From WTJX01 sp045106295 (GTDB lineage Bacteria > Bacteroidota > Bacteroidia > Cytophagales > JAAEPT01), in the NCBI GenBank assembly GCA_045106295.1, contig JBGCEI010000207.1, positions 1 through 14,690 of the forward strand: 14,690 nt of DNA, written 5' to 3'. This document shows, one piece after another, positions 1 to 8,215 of the stretch. A program made the translations under genes and the position numbers. Every line of letters begins with the position of its first letter. Positions within the stretch are counted from its first letter, which is position 1. The notes below the pieces were generated by a model, which worked only from the letters and a program-made list of their open reading frames with translations, was not told the DNA's origin and made no database searches.

Positions 1-140
1 TGATCGTGCGAGTCTCTTGATCTAATTCAAATTTAATACCAAAAATAATAAAAAGTAAATATTTGCAACCATTTATCGACGAGTCCCGTATAAATACCTA
101 TAAAGTAATCTTTCTCATTTTAAGTACTTTATATTTTTTA
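1..140. other. Non-coding left edge
   Basis: No convincing gene is visible. Very short open stretches run off the left edge on both strands, but none has a start codon and a recognisable protein. The + strand terminator that follows implies that a + strand gene ends at or before this stretch, so this is probably its 3' untranslated region. Confidence 0.4.
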
Positions 141-176
141 ACGCCTTGGTTTTGCTGTTTACCGAGGCGTTTTTTT
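141..176 (+). terminator. Rho-independent terminator for an upstream + strand gene
   Basis: A 10-bp stem (ACGCCTTGGT at 141-150 with ACCGAGGCGT at 161-170, one T-G wobble) has a 10-base loop and is followed by a run of seven T on the + strand. On the - strand no T-run follows the stem, so it acts mainly rightward, for a gene whose body lies left of the window. Its T-run overlaps the stop codon (175-177) of the convergent dehydrogenase gene. Confidence 0.75.
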
Positions 177-1113
177 ATGCCTTCTTCAGAAAACTAGCAA
201 TATTCCCCACCGTACGATCAATTAACTCTTCTCGTGCTTCTCTACTTGCCCATGCAATATGAGGTGTCAATAGCAAACGGTAACGATCTTGAATACTTAA
301 TAGTGGGCTATCTCCTGCTAATGGTTCTACTTCAAATACATCTAAGCCTGCTGCTGCTAACTGCTTTTCGTTTAACGCTGTTACTAAATCTTGTTCATCC
401 ACAATTCCTCCTCTACCATTATTCAATAATATAGCAGACGATTTCATTAAATGAAGATTCTCTTTGTTCAACAAACCTTTTGTTTCCTTTGTTAATGGCG
501 CGTGAATGGAAACCACATCAGACTCTTTTAATAATTCATCTAGCTCTACTCGCTGATAAGTAGCATCATTATTCTTTCCAGAAGTAGAATAATAAACCAC
601 TCTACTCCCAAATAACTGAGCCAATTCAGCCACTCGTTTACCAATAGCACCTAACCCAATAATCCCAAACGTCTTCCCTTTTAATTCATAGAAATTACCT
701 TTGAAATGGGTAAATAAAGGTTTCTTAGAATAACCGCCAGAAGCCACAAATTCATGGTAATATGACAACTGACTAATTAAATGAAAGAGCATAGAAAACG
801 TATGTTGCGCCACACTGTTCGTAGAGTAACCAGCTACATTCTTTACCGCTATATTTTTCTCTTCAGCAGAAACTAAATCTACATTATTAGTTCCTGTAGC
901 CGTAATGCAAACTAATCGAAGATTCGCAGCCTGATCCAATACTTCTCGGTCCAACACTACTTTATTGGTCACAATAATATGGACGGCCTTTATCCGATCC
1001 ACCACCTCAGCAGAAGAAGTCGTTGCATAAAAGGTGACATCGCCATGAGCGTGTAACCCTTTTAGTTCTTCTTCAGTCCCAATGGTATCGGTATCTAATA
1101 CAACTATTTTCAT
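175..1113 (-). CDS. D-2-hydroxyacid dehydrogenase (NAD(P)-dependent, glycerate/hydroxypyruvate reductase-like)
   Basis: This 312-residue protein has the full length of the D-isomer-specific 2-hydroxyacid dehydrogenase family. These are cytosolic enzymes that interconvert 2-keto acids and D-2-hydroxy acids. The split N- and C-terminal catalytic domain surrounds a Rossmann NAD-binding domain with GLGAIG at residues 153-158. The family's catalytic triad is visible: Arg234 in NNGRGG, Glu263 in the DVFEVEP motif, and His285 in TPHIAW. The overall pattern is closest to glycerate dehydrogenase/hydroxypyruvate reductase or glyoxylate reductase, but the substrate cannot be fixed from sequence. It lies 151 bp downstream of gcvP on the same strand, separated by a strong palindrome, so co-transcription is uncertain. 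The ATG at 1113 has no clear Shine-Dalgarno, which is usual in Bacteroidota. Confidence 0.9.
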   Translation of the reverse strand: MKIVVLDTDTIGTEEELKGLHAHGDVTFYATTSSAEVVDRIKAVHIIVTNKVVLDREVLDQAANLRLVCITATGTNNVDLVSAEEKNIAVKNVAGYSTNSVAQHTFSMLFHLISQLSYYHEFVASGGYSKKPLFTHFKGNFYELKGKTFGIIGLGAIGKRVAELAQLFGSRVVYYSTSGKNNDATYQRVELDELLKESDVVSIHAPLTKETKGLLNKENLHLMKSSAILLNNGRGGIVDEQDLVTALNEKQLAAAGLDVFEVEPLAGDSPLLSIQDRYRLLLTPHIAWASREAREELIDRTVGNIASFLKKA

Positions 1114-1163
1114 ATTTTTCAGATATTAGCGGCTAGAAATTAGCTTCTTTAAATTTCAAAAAG

Positions 1164-1262
1164 CAAATTCCAAATTCCAAACGAGGTTCGTCAAACTTTT
1201 AAAGTTTGACGAACCTAATTAGGCATTCATTTTGGAATTTGAAATTTATTATTTGGAATTTG
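1164..1262. repeat. Nested palindromic intergenic repeat between gcvP and the dehydrogenase gene
   Basis: The core is a perfect palindrome: AGGTTCGTCAAACTTT (1184-1199), one central T (1200), and its exact reverse complement (1201-1216). Around it an 11-mer, CAAATTCCAAA, occurs twice overlapping on the left (1164-1174, 1171-1181) and twice inverted on the right (1231-1241, 1252-1262). The right outer copy ends two bases before the gcvP stop codon. The arrangement looks like a REP/BIME-type dispersed element. It may also act as a hairpin terminator or mRNA 3'-end stabiliser for gcvP. Confidence 0.75.
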
Positions 1263-1264
1263 TT

Positions 1265-4093
1265 TTAGACGTAGTCTTCCACTTCCCCACACGTACAGAC
1301 TAAATTCCTATCACCGTAGGCATTATCTATTCTACTTACCGATGGCCAAAATTTAGTAGCTTCTACCCAACCCAATGGAAAAGCAGCTTTCTCACGAGAG
1401 TATGGGTATTTCCATAACGAACCAACCACTTGCTTAGCTGTATGTGGGGCATTCACTAATACATTATCTTGAGCAGAAAAGTCTCCTTTTGCTACCTCAT
1501 TGATTTCTTGTTTAATGTTAATCATAGCCTCACAAAAACGATCTAACTCAGCTTTTGATTCACTTTCTGTCGGCTCTATCATCATAGTCCCTCCTACTGG
1601 AAAAGAAACCGTAGGCGCATGAAACCCATAATCCATTAAGCGTTTAGCAATATCATCTACTTGAATTCCTACCGACTTCAGCTCTCTACAATCAATAATA
1701 AATTCATGTGCACATGTTCCATTTTTACCCCCGTACAAAATAGGGTAATCATTTTCTACACGTTTCTTAATGTAGTTCGCATTTAGAATAGCATGCTTGG
1801 TTGCTTTCGTTAGTCCTTTGCTTCCCATCATAGCAATGTAAGCATACGAAATAGTCAGAATCAGTGCACTACTAAATGGAGCTGCCGCCATTGCACCATT
1901 CGCTTCTTCTTTGTAAATGTGCCCTGGAAGATGAGGAATCAAATGTTTCCCTACACCAATCGGCCCCATACCTGGACCACCTCCACCGTGAGGGATACAG
2001 AATGTTTTGTGCAAATTCAAGTGACAGACATCGGCGCCAATCATAGCAGGACTAGTCAATCCAACTTGCGCATTCATATTTGCTCCATCCATGTACACCT
2101 GACCACCAAATTCGTGAATAGTCGAACAGATTTCTTGAATTCCCTCTTCAAATACACCGTGCGTAGATGGATAAGTCACCATTAAGGCAGCTAAATGTTC
2201 TTTGTTTGCTTCTGCTTTTTCTTTCAGATCTGCAATGTCAATATTCCCTTTTTCATCACACAACACCAAAACCACCTTCATCCCTGCCATAATTGCACTA
2301 GCAGGATTAGTGCCATGTGCAGAAGATGGAATCAAGACAATGTTTCGATGTCCTTCTCCTTTTGCTTGCAAGTAATTCATAATGGTCAACAGACCAGCAT
2401 ATTCTCCTTGTGCACCAGAATTAGGTTGAAGAGACATCCCATCAAACCCTGTTATTTCACACAACCAATCGCTTAATTGGTCTAACATGGTTTGGTATCC
2501 TTGCGTTTGTGATTTAGGTGCAAATGGATGAATATTTGCCCAATTTCCATTCGACAAATGGACCATCTCTGTGGCTGCATTTAACTTCATGGTACATGAA
2601 CCCAATGAAATCATAGAATGAACCAAAGACAAGTCTTTACTCTCTAACTGTTTGATGTATCGTAACAACCCATGTTCTGAGTGATAGCTATGAAAAACAG
2701 CGTCTTTCATAAAATCAGACGAACGAGTTAGTCCTTTTGGAAGGGCTGAAATAGACTCTTTTTTGGGTGTTTTTTTACCTACGTATTCCTCAAACACAGA
2801 AAGAATATCTTCTGCTATTTCTTGAGTAATGGTTTCACCCACAGCTACTTGAACATACTCTTTGGTGTAAAAGAAATTGATCCCTTTGGCTTCCGCCAAT
2901 TTACGCAGCTTCTTACCATCTTTAATTTCTATTCTTAAGGTATCAAAGAAATACTGATTCGTTTGTTTCAATCCTAAAGATGTAATGCCTTCAGAAAGAA
3001 AACTAGCGTAATTGTGTACATAAGAGGCAATGGCTTTCAATTGCACAGGACCATGATACACAGCATAAAAAGAAGCAATCACGGCTGGTAATACCTGAGC
3101 GGTACAGATATTAGACGTTGCTTTTTCTCGTTTAATATGTTGTTCTCTGGTCTGCAATGCCATTCGGTAGGCTTTGTTTCCAAATTTGTCTTTTGACAAA
3201 CCAATGATTCGACCCGGAATCTGACGTTTGTATTTCTCTCTCGTTGCAAAAAATGCGGCATGAGGACCACCATATCCTAATGGCAAACCGAATCGCTGTG
3301 TAGAACCAATGACAACATCTGCGCCCATTTCCCCGGGAGGGGTTAACAAAGTAAGAGACAATAAATCAGTAGCAACCACCACTTGAACATCATGCACATG
3401 TGCCGAGGCAATAAAGTCAGCAGGGTTTATTATAGCCCCATGACTGTCTGGATACTGTAGAATAGCTCCAAAAAAGTCAGCCCCAGTAAAATCAGCTTTA
3501 TCTAATGAACCAATAACTAATTCAATCCCTAACGATTCTGCCCTTGTTTGAAGAACATCTACTGTTTGAGCAAAACAGGTGTCTGCTACAAAAAACTTAG
3601 TGGCTACTTTCTTTTTATTGGCATTAAACAACATAATCATAGCCTCAGCCGCAGCCGTAGCTTCATCCAGCAAAGAGGCGTTTGCCAACTCCATCCCGCA
3701 TAAATCGGTGATCATGGTCTGGAAATTAATTAATGCCTCTAATCTTCCTTGTGCAATTTCCGCCTGATAAGGGGTGTATGCAGTGTACCAAGCTGGGTTT
3801 TCCAGCACATTCCTTTTGATGGCTTCTGGCAAAATACTTTCATAATACCCTTGTCCTATGCAGGAGGTAAACGCTTCATTTTTCTCCCCTAACGCATTCA
3901 TGTGTTGTACCAATTCTCGCTCAGAAAGTGCTTCTGGTAATTGCATTTCTTTTGGTAACCTAATGTGTGCAGGTATAGTAGCATTAATTAACTCATCAAT
4001 TGAGGAGTAACCAACTGCTTTTACCATAGATTGAACGTCTACTTCGGTATTGGAATTATGGCGCTGTTCAAAAAAATCAGGATGCTTTATCAT
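1265..4093 (-). CDS. gcvP: Glycine dehydrogenase (decarboxylating), P protein of the glycine cleavage system
   Basis: GcvP is the PLP-dependent P protein of the glycine cleavage complex. It decarboxylates glycine and passes the aminomethyl group to the lipoyl arm of GcvH. At 942 residues this is the one-chain form, with the P1 and P2 halves fused. Recognisable blocks are YTPYQAEIAQGRLE (106-119) and the QRFGLPLGYGGPH region (266-278) in the first half. In the second half are SLGSCTMKLN (496-505), SSAHGTNPASA (590-600) and HLNLHKTFCIPHGGGGPG (691-708), where Lys696 is the expected Schiff-base lysine. The gene looks intact end to end. GcvT and GcvH are not in the window, as is common in Bacteroidota, where gcv genes are often scattered. 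It is transcribed divergently from the esterase gene. Confidence 0.97.
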   Translation of the reverse strand: MIKHPDFFEQRHNSNTEVDVQSMVKAVGYSSIDELINATIPAHIRLPKEMQLPEALSERELVQHMNALGEKNEAFTSCIGQGYYESILPEAIKRNVLENPAWYTAYTPYQAEIAQGRLEALINFQTMITDLCGMELANASLLDEATAAAEAMIMLFNANKKKVATKFFVADTCFAQTVDVLQTRAESLGIELVIGSLDKADFTGADFFGAILQYPDSHGAIINPADFIASAHVHDVQVVVATDLLSLTLLTPPGEMGADVVIGSTQRFGLPLGYGGPHAAFFATREKYKRQIPGRIIGLSKDKFGNKAYRMALQTREQHIKREKATSNICTAQVLPAVIASFYAVYHGPVQLKAIASYVHNYASFLSEGITSLGLKQTNQYFFDTLRIEIKDGKKLRKLAEAKGINFFYTKEYVQVAVGETITQEIAEDILSVFEEYVGKKTPKKESISALPKGLTRSSDFMKDAVFHSYHSEHGLLRYIKQLESKDLSLVHSMISLGSCTMKLNAATEMVHLSNGNWANIHPFAPKSQTQGYQTMLDQLSDWLCEITGFDGMSLQPNSGAQGEYAGLLTIMNYLQAKGEGHRNIVLIPSSAHGTNPASAIMAGMKVVLVLCDEKGNIDIADLKEKAEANKEHLAALMVTYPSTHGVFEEGIQEICSTIHEFGGQVYMDGANMNAQVGLTSPAMIGADVCHLNLHKTFCIPHGGGGPGMGPIGVGKHLIPHLPGHIYKEEANGAMAAAPFSSALILTISYAYIAMMGSKGLTKATKHAILNANYIKKRVENDYPILYGGKNGTCAHEFIIDCRELKSVGIQVDDIAKRLMDYGFHAPTVSFPVGGTMMIEPTESESKAELDRFCEAMINIKQEINEVAKGDFSAQDNVLVNAPHTAKQVVGSLWKYPYSREKAAFPLGWVEATKFWPSVSRIDNAYGDRNLVCTCGEVEDYV

Positions 4094-4110
4094 GCTCGTA
4101 TTATTTGCTA

Positions 4111-4118
4111 CAAAACTA
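4111..4118 (-). promoter_or_regulatory. Candidate -7 box of the gcvP promoter
   Basis: Read on the - strand this is TAGTTTTG, a full match to the Bacteroidota -7 consensus TAnnTTTG, ending 17 bases before the gcvP ATG. I see no good TTG/TTTG -33 box about 18-20 bases upstream, so the call is tentative. No glycine riboswitch-like structure is evident in the short leader. Confidence 0.35.
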
Positions 4119-4262
4119 CATGACTAACAGATAATTTTTCTGATTTGTTTTTAGAAGTTATACACAAGTAAATTCTAGCAAAAGAGATTCATAAGTCAAG
4201 TAATATTTTTTATAAAATTGATAAAAACGGTAAGTTTACATTCCGTAACAATCTACCTAGGT

Positions 4263-5078
4263 ATGAAACCAAAAATTATATTAGCTTTTTTAATCTGTAC
4301 TAATTTAGTCGTAAAGGCTTCAAAAATAGATACCGCCATCGTTATGAGTAAATCAATGAAAAAAGCTATTTCAAATATTATAATAACTCCAGACAGTTAT
4401 TCATCCAAGAAAGAAAAATTACCTGTATTATATTTACTGCATGGTGCCGGTGGTAGTTATTTAAGCTGGGTATCTGGAGTCCCTAGACTAAGAGAATATG
4501 TAGACAAATACAACATTATCATAGTATGTCCTGATGGTGGGAAAACTAGTTGGTATTTTGACAGTCCTATTGATGAAAAAATGAGGTATGAAACATACGT
4601 ATCAAAAGAGCTTATTAACAAAATAGATGAACGATACAATACGGTAGCCAAAAAATCAGGGAGAGCGATTGCTGGTTTGAGCATGGGAGGGCATGGTGCC
4701 TTCTACCTTGCTTTTAAACATCAGGATATTTGGGGTGCAGCTGGAAGTATGAGCGGAGGAGTAGATATACGGCCTTTCCCGGCTAATTGGGATATCAGTA
4801 ACCGACTAGGTAACTATGCTGAAAACAAAGAGACGTGGGAGAAAAACACTATCATCAATATGTTACACCTTCTAAAAAGGAACAACCTAGCTCTTATATT
4901 TGACTGTGGTGTTCAAGACTTTTTTTATGACGCTAATAAGCGGTTGCACAAAAAAATGTTGGAAAGAAACATCTTACACGATTATACTGAAAGACCAGGT
5001 AGACACAACTGGGATTACTGGGCAAACTCCATAAAATACCAACTCCAGTTTTTTAGCGACTATTTTAAATCGGAATAG
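4263..5078 (+). CDS. Secreted alpha/beta-hydrolase, esterase D/putative esterase family
   Basis: This 271-residue protein belongs to the esterase D/antigen 85-like group of serine hydrolases. An N-terminal signal peptide is visible (MKPKIILAFLICTNLVVKA, likely cleaved near residue 19), so it should act in the periplasm or outside the cell. The oxyanion-side block LPVLYLLHGAGG spans residues 53-64. The nucleophile elbow GLSMGG places Ser140. The acid is probably Asp219 in the DCGVQD block, and the histidine is His248 in PGRHNWDYW. I chose the ATG at 4263 because it begins exactly at the signal peptide. A longer reading from TTG at 4218 adds 15 residues that would mask it. The substrate is unknown: acyl esters, feruloyl or acetyl groups on polysaccharide are all possible. 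Its stop lies 6 bp from the convergent recG stop. Confidence 0.85.
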   Translation: MKPKIILAFLICTNLVVKASKIDTAIVMSKSMKKAISNIIITPDSYSSKKEKLPVLYLLHGAGGSYLSWVSGVPRLREYVDKYNIIIVCPDGGKTSWYFDSPIDEKMRYETYVSKELINKIDERYNTVAKKSGRAIAGLSMGGHGAFYLAFKHQDIWGAAGSMSGGVDIRPFPANWDISNRLGNYAENKETWEKNTIINMLHLLKRNNLALIFDCGVQDFFYDANKRLHKKMLERNILHDYTERPGRHNWDYWANSIKYQLQFFSDYFKSE

Positions 5079-5084
5079 ATTACT

Positions 5085-7187
5085 CTAACTAATCTTCCCC
5101 CAACCTAATCGTCCTTTTTCTTTATTGAGTGTAAACTCTTTTACGGGTAGGTTTTCTTCTTTCTCGAGCGATGGATCATCGTCCATGAGTTCAAATGCTT
5201 CTTTACGGGCATGCTGTAAAATCAGTCCATCTTGACCTAAGTCTGCGATTTTTAAATCTAGCACACCACTTTGTTGTGTTCCGTCTATTTCTCCTGGACC
5301 ACGAAGTTTTAAGTCTACATCTGCTATTTCAAACCCGTCATTTGTTCGACACATAGCGTCTATCCGCACTTTGGCTTCTTTAGACAGTTTATGTCCTGAC
5401 ATCAAGATACAGTACGATTGCTCAGCGCCACGCCCCACTCTTCCTCTCAACTGATGCAACTGAGACAATCCAAAACGCTCAGCATTTTCAATAATCATTA
5501 CTGAAGCATTGGGTACGTTTACTCCTACTTCTATCACAGTAGTAGCTACCATAATCTGTGTTTTCCCCGTTACAAAACGTTGCATTTCGTATTCTTTATC
5601 AGCAGGTTTCATCCTACCATGCACTACACTAATGGAATAGTCGGGCAATGGAAAACGTCTCGAAATACTTTCGTAACCGTCCATTAAATGATTTAAGTCC
5701 AATTTCTCAGATTCTTCGATCAAAGGGTACACTATGTACACTTGTCTTCCTTTTTTTACTTCGTCTTCAATGAATTGTAAGACTCGTAATCTATTCCCTT
5801 CAAAGCGGTGTACGGTTTGAATTGGTTTTCTACCGGGAGGTAATTCATCAATGACTGAAACGTCTAAATCGCCATAGAGCGTCATAGCTAATGTCCGTGG
5901 AATGGGTGTTGCCGTCATTACCAATACATGTGGAATAATTTGCTCGTTTTTCTTCCACAGTTTTGCTCGTTGAGCTACACCAAAACGATGCTGTTCGTCA
6001 ATGACACACAAACCTAAATTCTGAAATTGAACCCTGTCTTCCAATAACGCATGTGTTCCGACTAGTATCTGCAATTCACCTGCTTTCAATTCTTCCAGCA
6101 ACTGATTTCGTTCTTTTGTTTTGGATGAGCCGGTTAGTATCCCAATAGAAAGAGACAGTTTATCTACATATTCTTTTAACCCTTGGTAATGTTGGCTGGC
6201 TAATATCTCTGTAGGAGCAATAAGACAGGCTTGCGTACCATTATCTAATGCCATCAACATGGAAATAAAAGCCACTATGGTTTTACCACTTCCTACATCT
6301 CCTTGTAGCAGCCTGTTCATCTGTACACCAGAGTTTACATCTACTCGTATTTCTTTGACTACTCTTTTTTGAGCATTGGTTAAATCAAAAGGTACATGGT
6401 TAGAATAGAATTCTGTAACCGTTGGAATGGATTCGAACTTTTGTCCTATAAAAGAGACTTTTCTACCTGATTTCTGTTTGGCTAGCTTTAATTGAAAAAA
6501 GAAAAGTTCTTCAAACTTCAGTCGTTCTTGTGCCTGTTGTAAATCTTGCCAGTTCGTAGGGAAGTGAATGGCTTGCATGGCAGCATACCTACTAACAAAA
6601 CGATAATTGGTTAGAATAGATGTGGTTAGATTTTCTTTAATCTCCCATTCTTTTACTTCCGTTAAGATACTCCTTACCCAATTCCCAATGGCTCTAGAAT
6701 CCACATATCCTTTTTTAAGTTTTTCGGTTGTATGGTAAATCGGTTGTAAAAAGCCAGTCTTGGCAGATACATTGTCTACAACTTCTACTTCTGGATGAGC
6801 AAAATTGATTTTCTTTCCATAAACGGTCGGTTTTCCAAAAACTAAGAATTTATCTTGCGTGTTGATGTACTTACGTACCCAGTCGACTCCTTTGAACCAA
6901 ATAATCTCTACTTCCCCCGTCTGATCTACAAAGTGAGCAACTAATCGTTTTTTTCTTCCCTCACCTATTGTCTCGGAACGAATAAACTTTCCTAATAACT
7001 GAACATGCTGTTCTTGTCCTGTTAACTGATTAATAGAATAGATTTTACTTTTGTCTTCGTAACGGAATGGAAAATGAAAGAGTAAATCTTCATAGGTAGT
7101 AATCCGAAGCTCTTGTTTTAATAGGTCTGCTTTCTTAGGACCTACTCCTTTTAGGTAAGCGAGCTGATTATGTAAAACGGAAGGCAT
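5085..7187 (-). CDS. recG: ATP-dependent DNA helicase RecG
   Basis: RecG is a superfamily 2 helicase that remodels stalled replication forks and branched DNA such as Holliday junctions and R-loops. At 700 residues it is full length. A helix-hairpin-helix-like stretch (residues 9-29) and an OB-fold wedge domain (roughly 45-135) lead into the helicase core. Walker A is GDVGSGKT (296-303), the family-typical DEQH box is at 397-400 followed by RFGVAQR, and motif III is TATPIPRT (425-432). The C-terminal motifs are TTVIEVGVNVPNA (549-561) and QLRGRVGRG (579-587), then the RecG-specific tail LRGPGEIDGTQQSG (628-641). The start at 7187 sits just downstream of a good promoter match. The decayed IS begins about 60 bp upstream and has not damaged the gene. 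Confidence 0.97.
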   Translation of the reverse strand: MPSVLHNQLAYLKGVGPKKADLLKQELRITTYEDLLFHFPFRYEDKSKIYSINQLTGQEQHVQLLGKFIRSETIGEGRKKRLVAHFVDQTGEVEIIWFKGVDWVRKYINTQDKFLVFGKPTVYGKKINFAHPEVEVVDNVSAKTGFLQPIYHTTEKLKKGYVDSRAIGNWVRSILTEVKEWEIKENLTTSILTNYRFVSRYAAMQAIHFPTNWQDLQQAQERLKFEELFFFQLKLAKQKSGRKVSFIGQKFESIPTVTEFYSNHVPFDLTNAQKRVVKEIRVDVNSGVQMNRLLQGDVGSGKTIVAFISMLMALDNGTQACLIAPTEILASQHYQGLKEYVDKLSLSIGILTGSSKTKERNQLLEELKAGELQILVGTHALLEDRVQFQNLGLCVIDEQHRFGVAQRAKLWKKNEQIIPHVLVMTATPIPRTLAMTLYGDLDVSVIDELPPGRKPIQTVHRFEGNRLRVLQFIEDEVKKGRQVYIVYPLIEESEKLDLNHLMDGYESISRRFPLPDYSISVVHGRMKPADKEYEMQRFVTGKTQIMVATTVIEVGVNVPNASVMIIENAERFGLSQLHQLRGRVGRGAEQSYCILMSGHKLSKEAKVRIDAMCRTNDGFEIADVDLKLRGPGEIDGTQQSGVLDLKIADLGQDGLILQHARKEAFELMDDDPSLEKEENLPVKEFTLNKEKGRLGWGKIS

Positions 7188-7193
7188 CTTTTA

Positions 7194-7222
7194 CAAAAAT
7201 AAGAGGAGTGAATTGATTACAA
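7194..7222 (-). promoter_or_regulatory. Probable recG promoter (Bacteroidota type)
   Basis: On the - strand a TTG -33 box (7220-7222) is separated by 18 bases from TATTTTTG (7194-7201), a full match to the TAnnTTTG -7 consensus. The -7 box ends only 6 bases before the recG ATG, so the transcript should have a very short or absent 5' leader. The IS terminus (7247) lies outside this promoter. Confidence 0.55.
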
Positions 7223-7247
7223 CCATTTTTATAAGATCTTTTTTAAT

Positions 7248-7266
7248 CCTACTTTGTCATCTTAGG
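7248..7266 (+). repeat. Left terminal inverted repeat of the IS
   Basis: CCTACTTTGTCATCTTAGG, an exact 19-base match to the reverse complement of 8171-8189. It contains the transposase stop codon at 7262-7264. Confidence 0.9.
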
Positions 7267-8076
7267 TTTTTTCCTTATTTAAGTACTGATCTCGTTTAAG
7301 CTGCCTGATGTATCTATCGTGTTGTTTGAATATGGTGGCTATGGCTAAATCAGGTTCATCTATTTTCATTTTTATGCACAGATTGATGATTTTGCGAATA
7401 GTAGCAGATGAATAATTCTCCTCTTCATTTTCTATTTTCACTTTAGCCATTAGTAACATAGCCATCATGCAAATTGCCATGTGATTATGAAAACCATTCC
7501 ATCCTCTAATTTGATAATCTCCCATGCCCACTAAATTTTTACCTTCTTTGAATATTTGTTCCACATAAATTCGTTGACTTTGTTTTTCTGCGAGGTGTTT
7601 AATGTGATCGTTGTGCATGTTTGACAATGAATACTTAGTTTTCCCGTCTTGGTCTTTCTTGACTAATAATAAGATTCAGCCATTTCCCTTCTGCTGTCAT
7701 TACATTTACTTTTGCATAATGGAATCTTGCTTTAAGAACTCCTTTAGTTGATTTACGTATGCTAAATTTCTAGAAATCACTAGCTAAAAGGTTAGATACA
7801 TACTTATCTACTCGACATTTTTCTTCTTTCTCTTTATTGAAATACAGTATGAAATTACTTCTAATGTCTCCGATATAATCAGAGATCTCTTGACAATTGG
7901 CTCTGTTTTTCTAGCTTGAATAAGGATTTTAAATAGTCAAATGCGTGTCTCTGATAAGAAAACTTGACAATATTAAAGTGTGGTAGATATTCGGAAAAGA
8001 AAGAAAACAGATCTCTGTGAATAGCTTCTAAAAACTGGAAACTGTCAGAATCATTTTTTTTAGCGATTACTATCTT
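7262..8076 (-). pseudogene. Broken IS701-like DDE transposase
   Basis: Four pieces in shifting frames can be read on the - strand. Piece 1 (about 8076-7882) contains FFSEYLPHFN and YLKSLFKLEK, an N-terminal domain. Piece 2 (about 7907-7773) continues with NRANCQEISDYIGD. Piece 3 (about 7769-7638) contains IRKSTKGVLKARFHYAKV. Piece 4 (about 7657-7262) runs DQDGKTKYSLSN, then AEKQSQRIYVEQIFKEGKN, GMGDYQIRGWNGFHNHM and the C-terminus. The block with the E (YVEQIFKEGK) of the DDE triad is present. The region between pieces 2 and 3 that should carry both catalytic Asp residues is missing. At least two frameshifts plus the deletion make it non-functional. The longest surviving frame, 7262-7627 (121 residues), is only the C-terminal end and not a gene in its own right. 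Confidence 0.88.
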
Positions 8077-8117
8077 TTATAGCTCGCTTTTATTTAAATT
8101 GGAAAACTTAATTAACA

Positions 8118-8163
8118 GGAGCAAAAATACGGTGTTTACTATCATCCATCAACTTTTTGCTCC
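8118..8163. repeat. Subterminal inverted repeat inside the IS
   Basis: GGAGCAAAAA (8118-8127) and its exact reverse complement TTTTTGCTCC (8154-8163) flank a 26-base loop, just inside the right terminal repeat and ahead of the transposase remnant. Read rightward it is followed by ACTTTTT, so it resembles a hairpin terminator. Such hairpins near IS ends are known to limit outside transcription into the transposase; that role here is inferred. Confidence 0.6.
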
Positions 8164-8170
8164 ACTTTTT

Positions 8171-8189
8171 CCTAAGATGACAAAGTAGG
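8171..8189 (-). repeat. Right terminal inverted repeat of the IS
   Basis: The exact reverse complement of the left repeat at 7248-7266. It ends 26 bases before the miaE start codon. Confidence 0.9.
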
Positions 8190-8215
8190 GCTAATTCTCT
8201 TACTAATACAAAACT

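Larger units (their letters stand above)
7247..8190. mobile_element. Decayed IS701-like insertion sequence with intact ends
   Basis: The element is bounded by perfect 19-bp terminal inverted repeats, CCTACTTTGTCATCTTAGG at 7248-7266 and its reverse complement at 8171-8189. One further imperfect base lies on each side (T at 7247, G at 8190). The flanks are TTAA (7243-7246) and CTAA (8191-8194), which fits a slightly diverged 4-bp duplication of the YTAR target known for IS701-family elements. The interior is a broken transposase gene. At about 944 bp it is shorter than a full IS701-type element, which agrees with an internal deletion of several hundred bases. The transposase stop codon (7262-7264) lies inside the left repeat, a compact arrangement typical of IS elements. 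Family assignment is from remembered motifs and is moderately sure. Confidence 0.85.

Noticed and set aside
1..95. A short open frame on the - strand running off the left edge (reads FGIKFELDQETRTI in part)
   Set aside because: It opens after a stop and has no ATG, GTG or TTG start. The frame is too short to recognise, and the + strand terminator nearby argues for a + strand gene upstream instead.
1919..2476. Two + strand open frames opposite gcvP
   Set aside because: They lie antisense to strongly conserved gcvP blocks and show no family motif; they are shadows of the real gene.
4218..4262. Upstream TTG start for the esterase, adding 15 residues
   Set aside because: The extra residues precede and would hide a clear signal peptide that begins at the ATG at 4263, and no ribosome-binding site supports the TTG.
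4094..4262. Possible glycine riboswitch between gcvP and the esterase
   Set aside because: The leader of gcvP is short and no conserved glycine-aptamer pattern or tandem structure is visible.
7262..7627. A 121-residue reading frame as an independent small gene
   Set aside because: Its sequence is the C-terminal end of an IS701-like transposase. Matching upstream pieces in other frames and the flanking terminal repeats show it is part of a broken IS.
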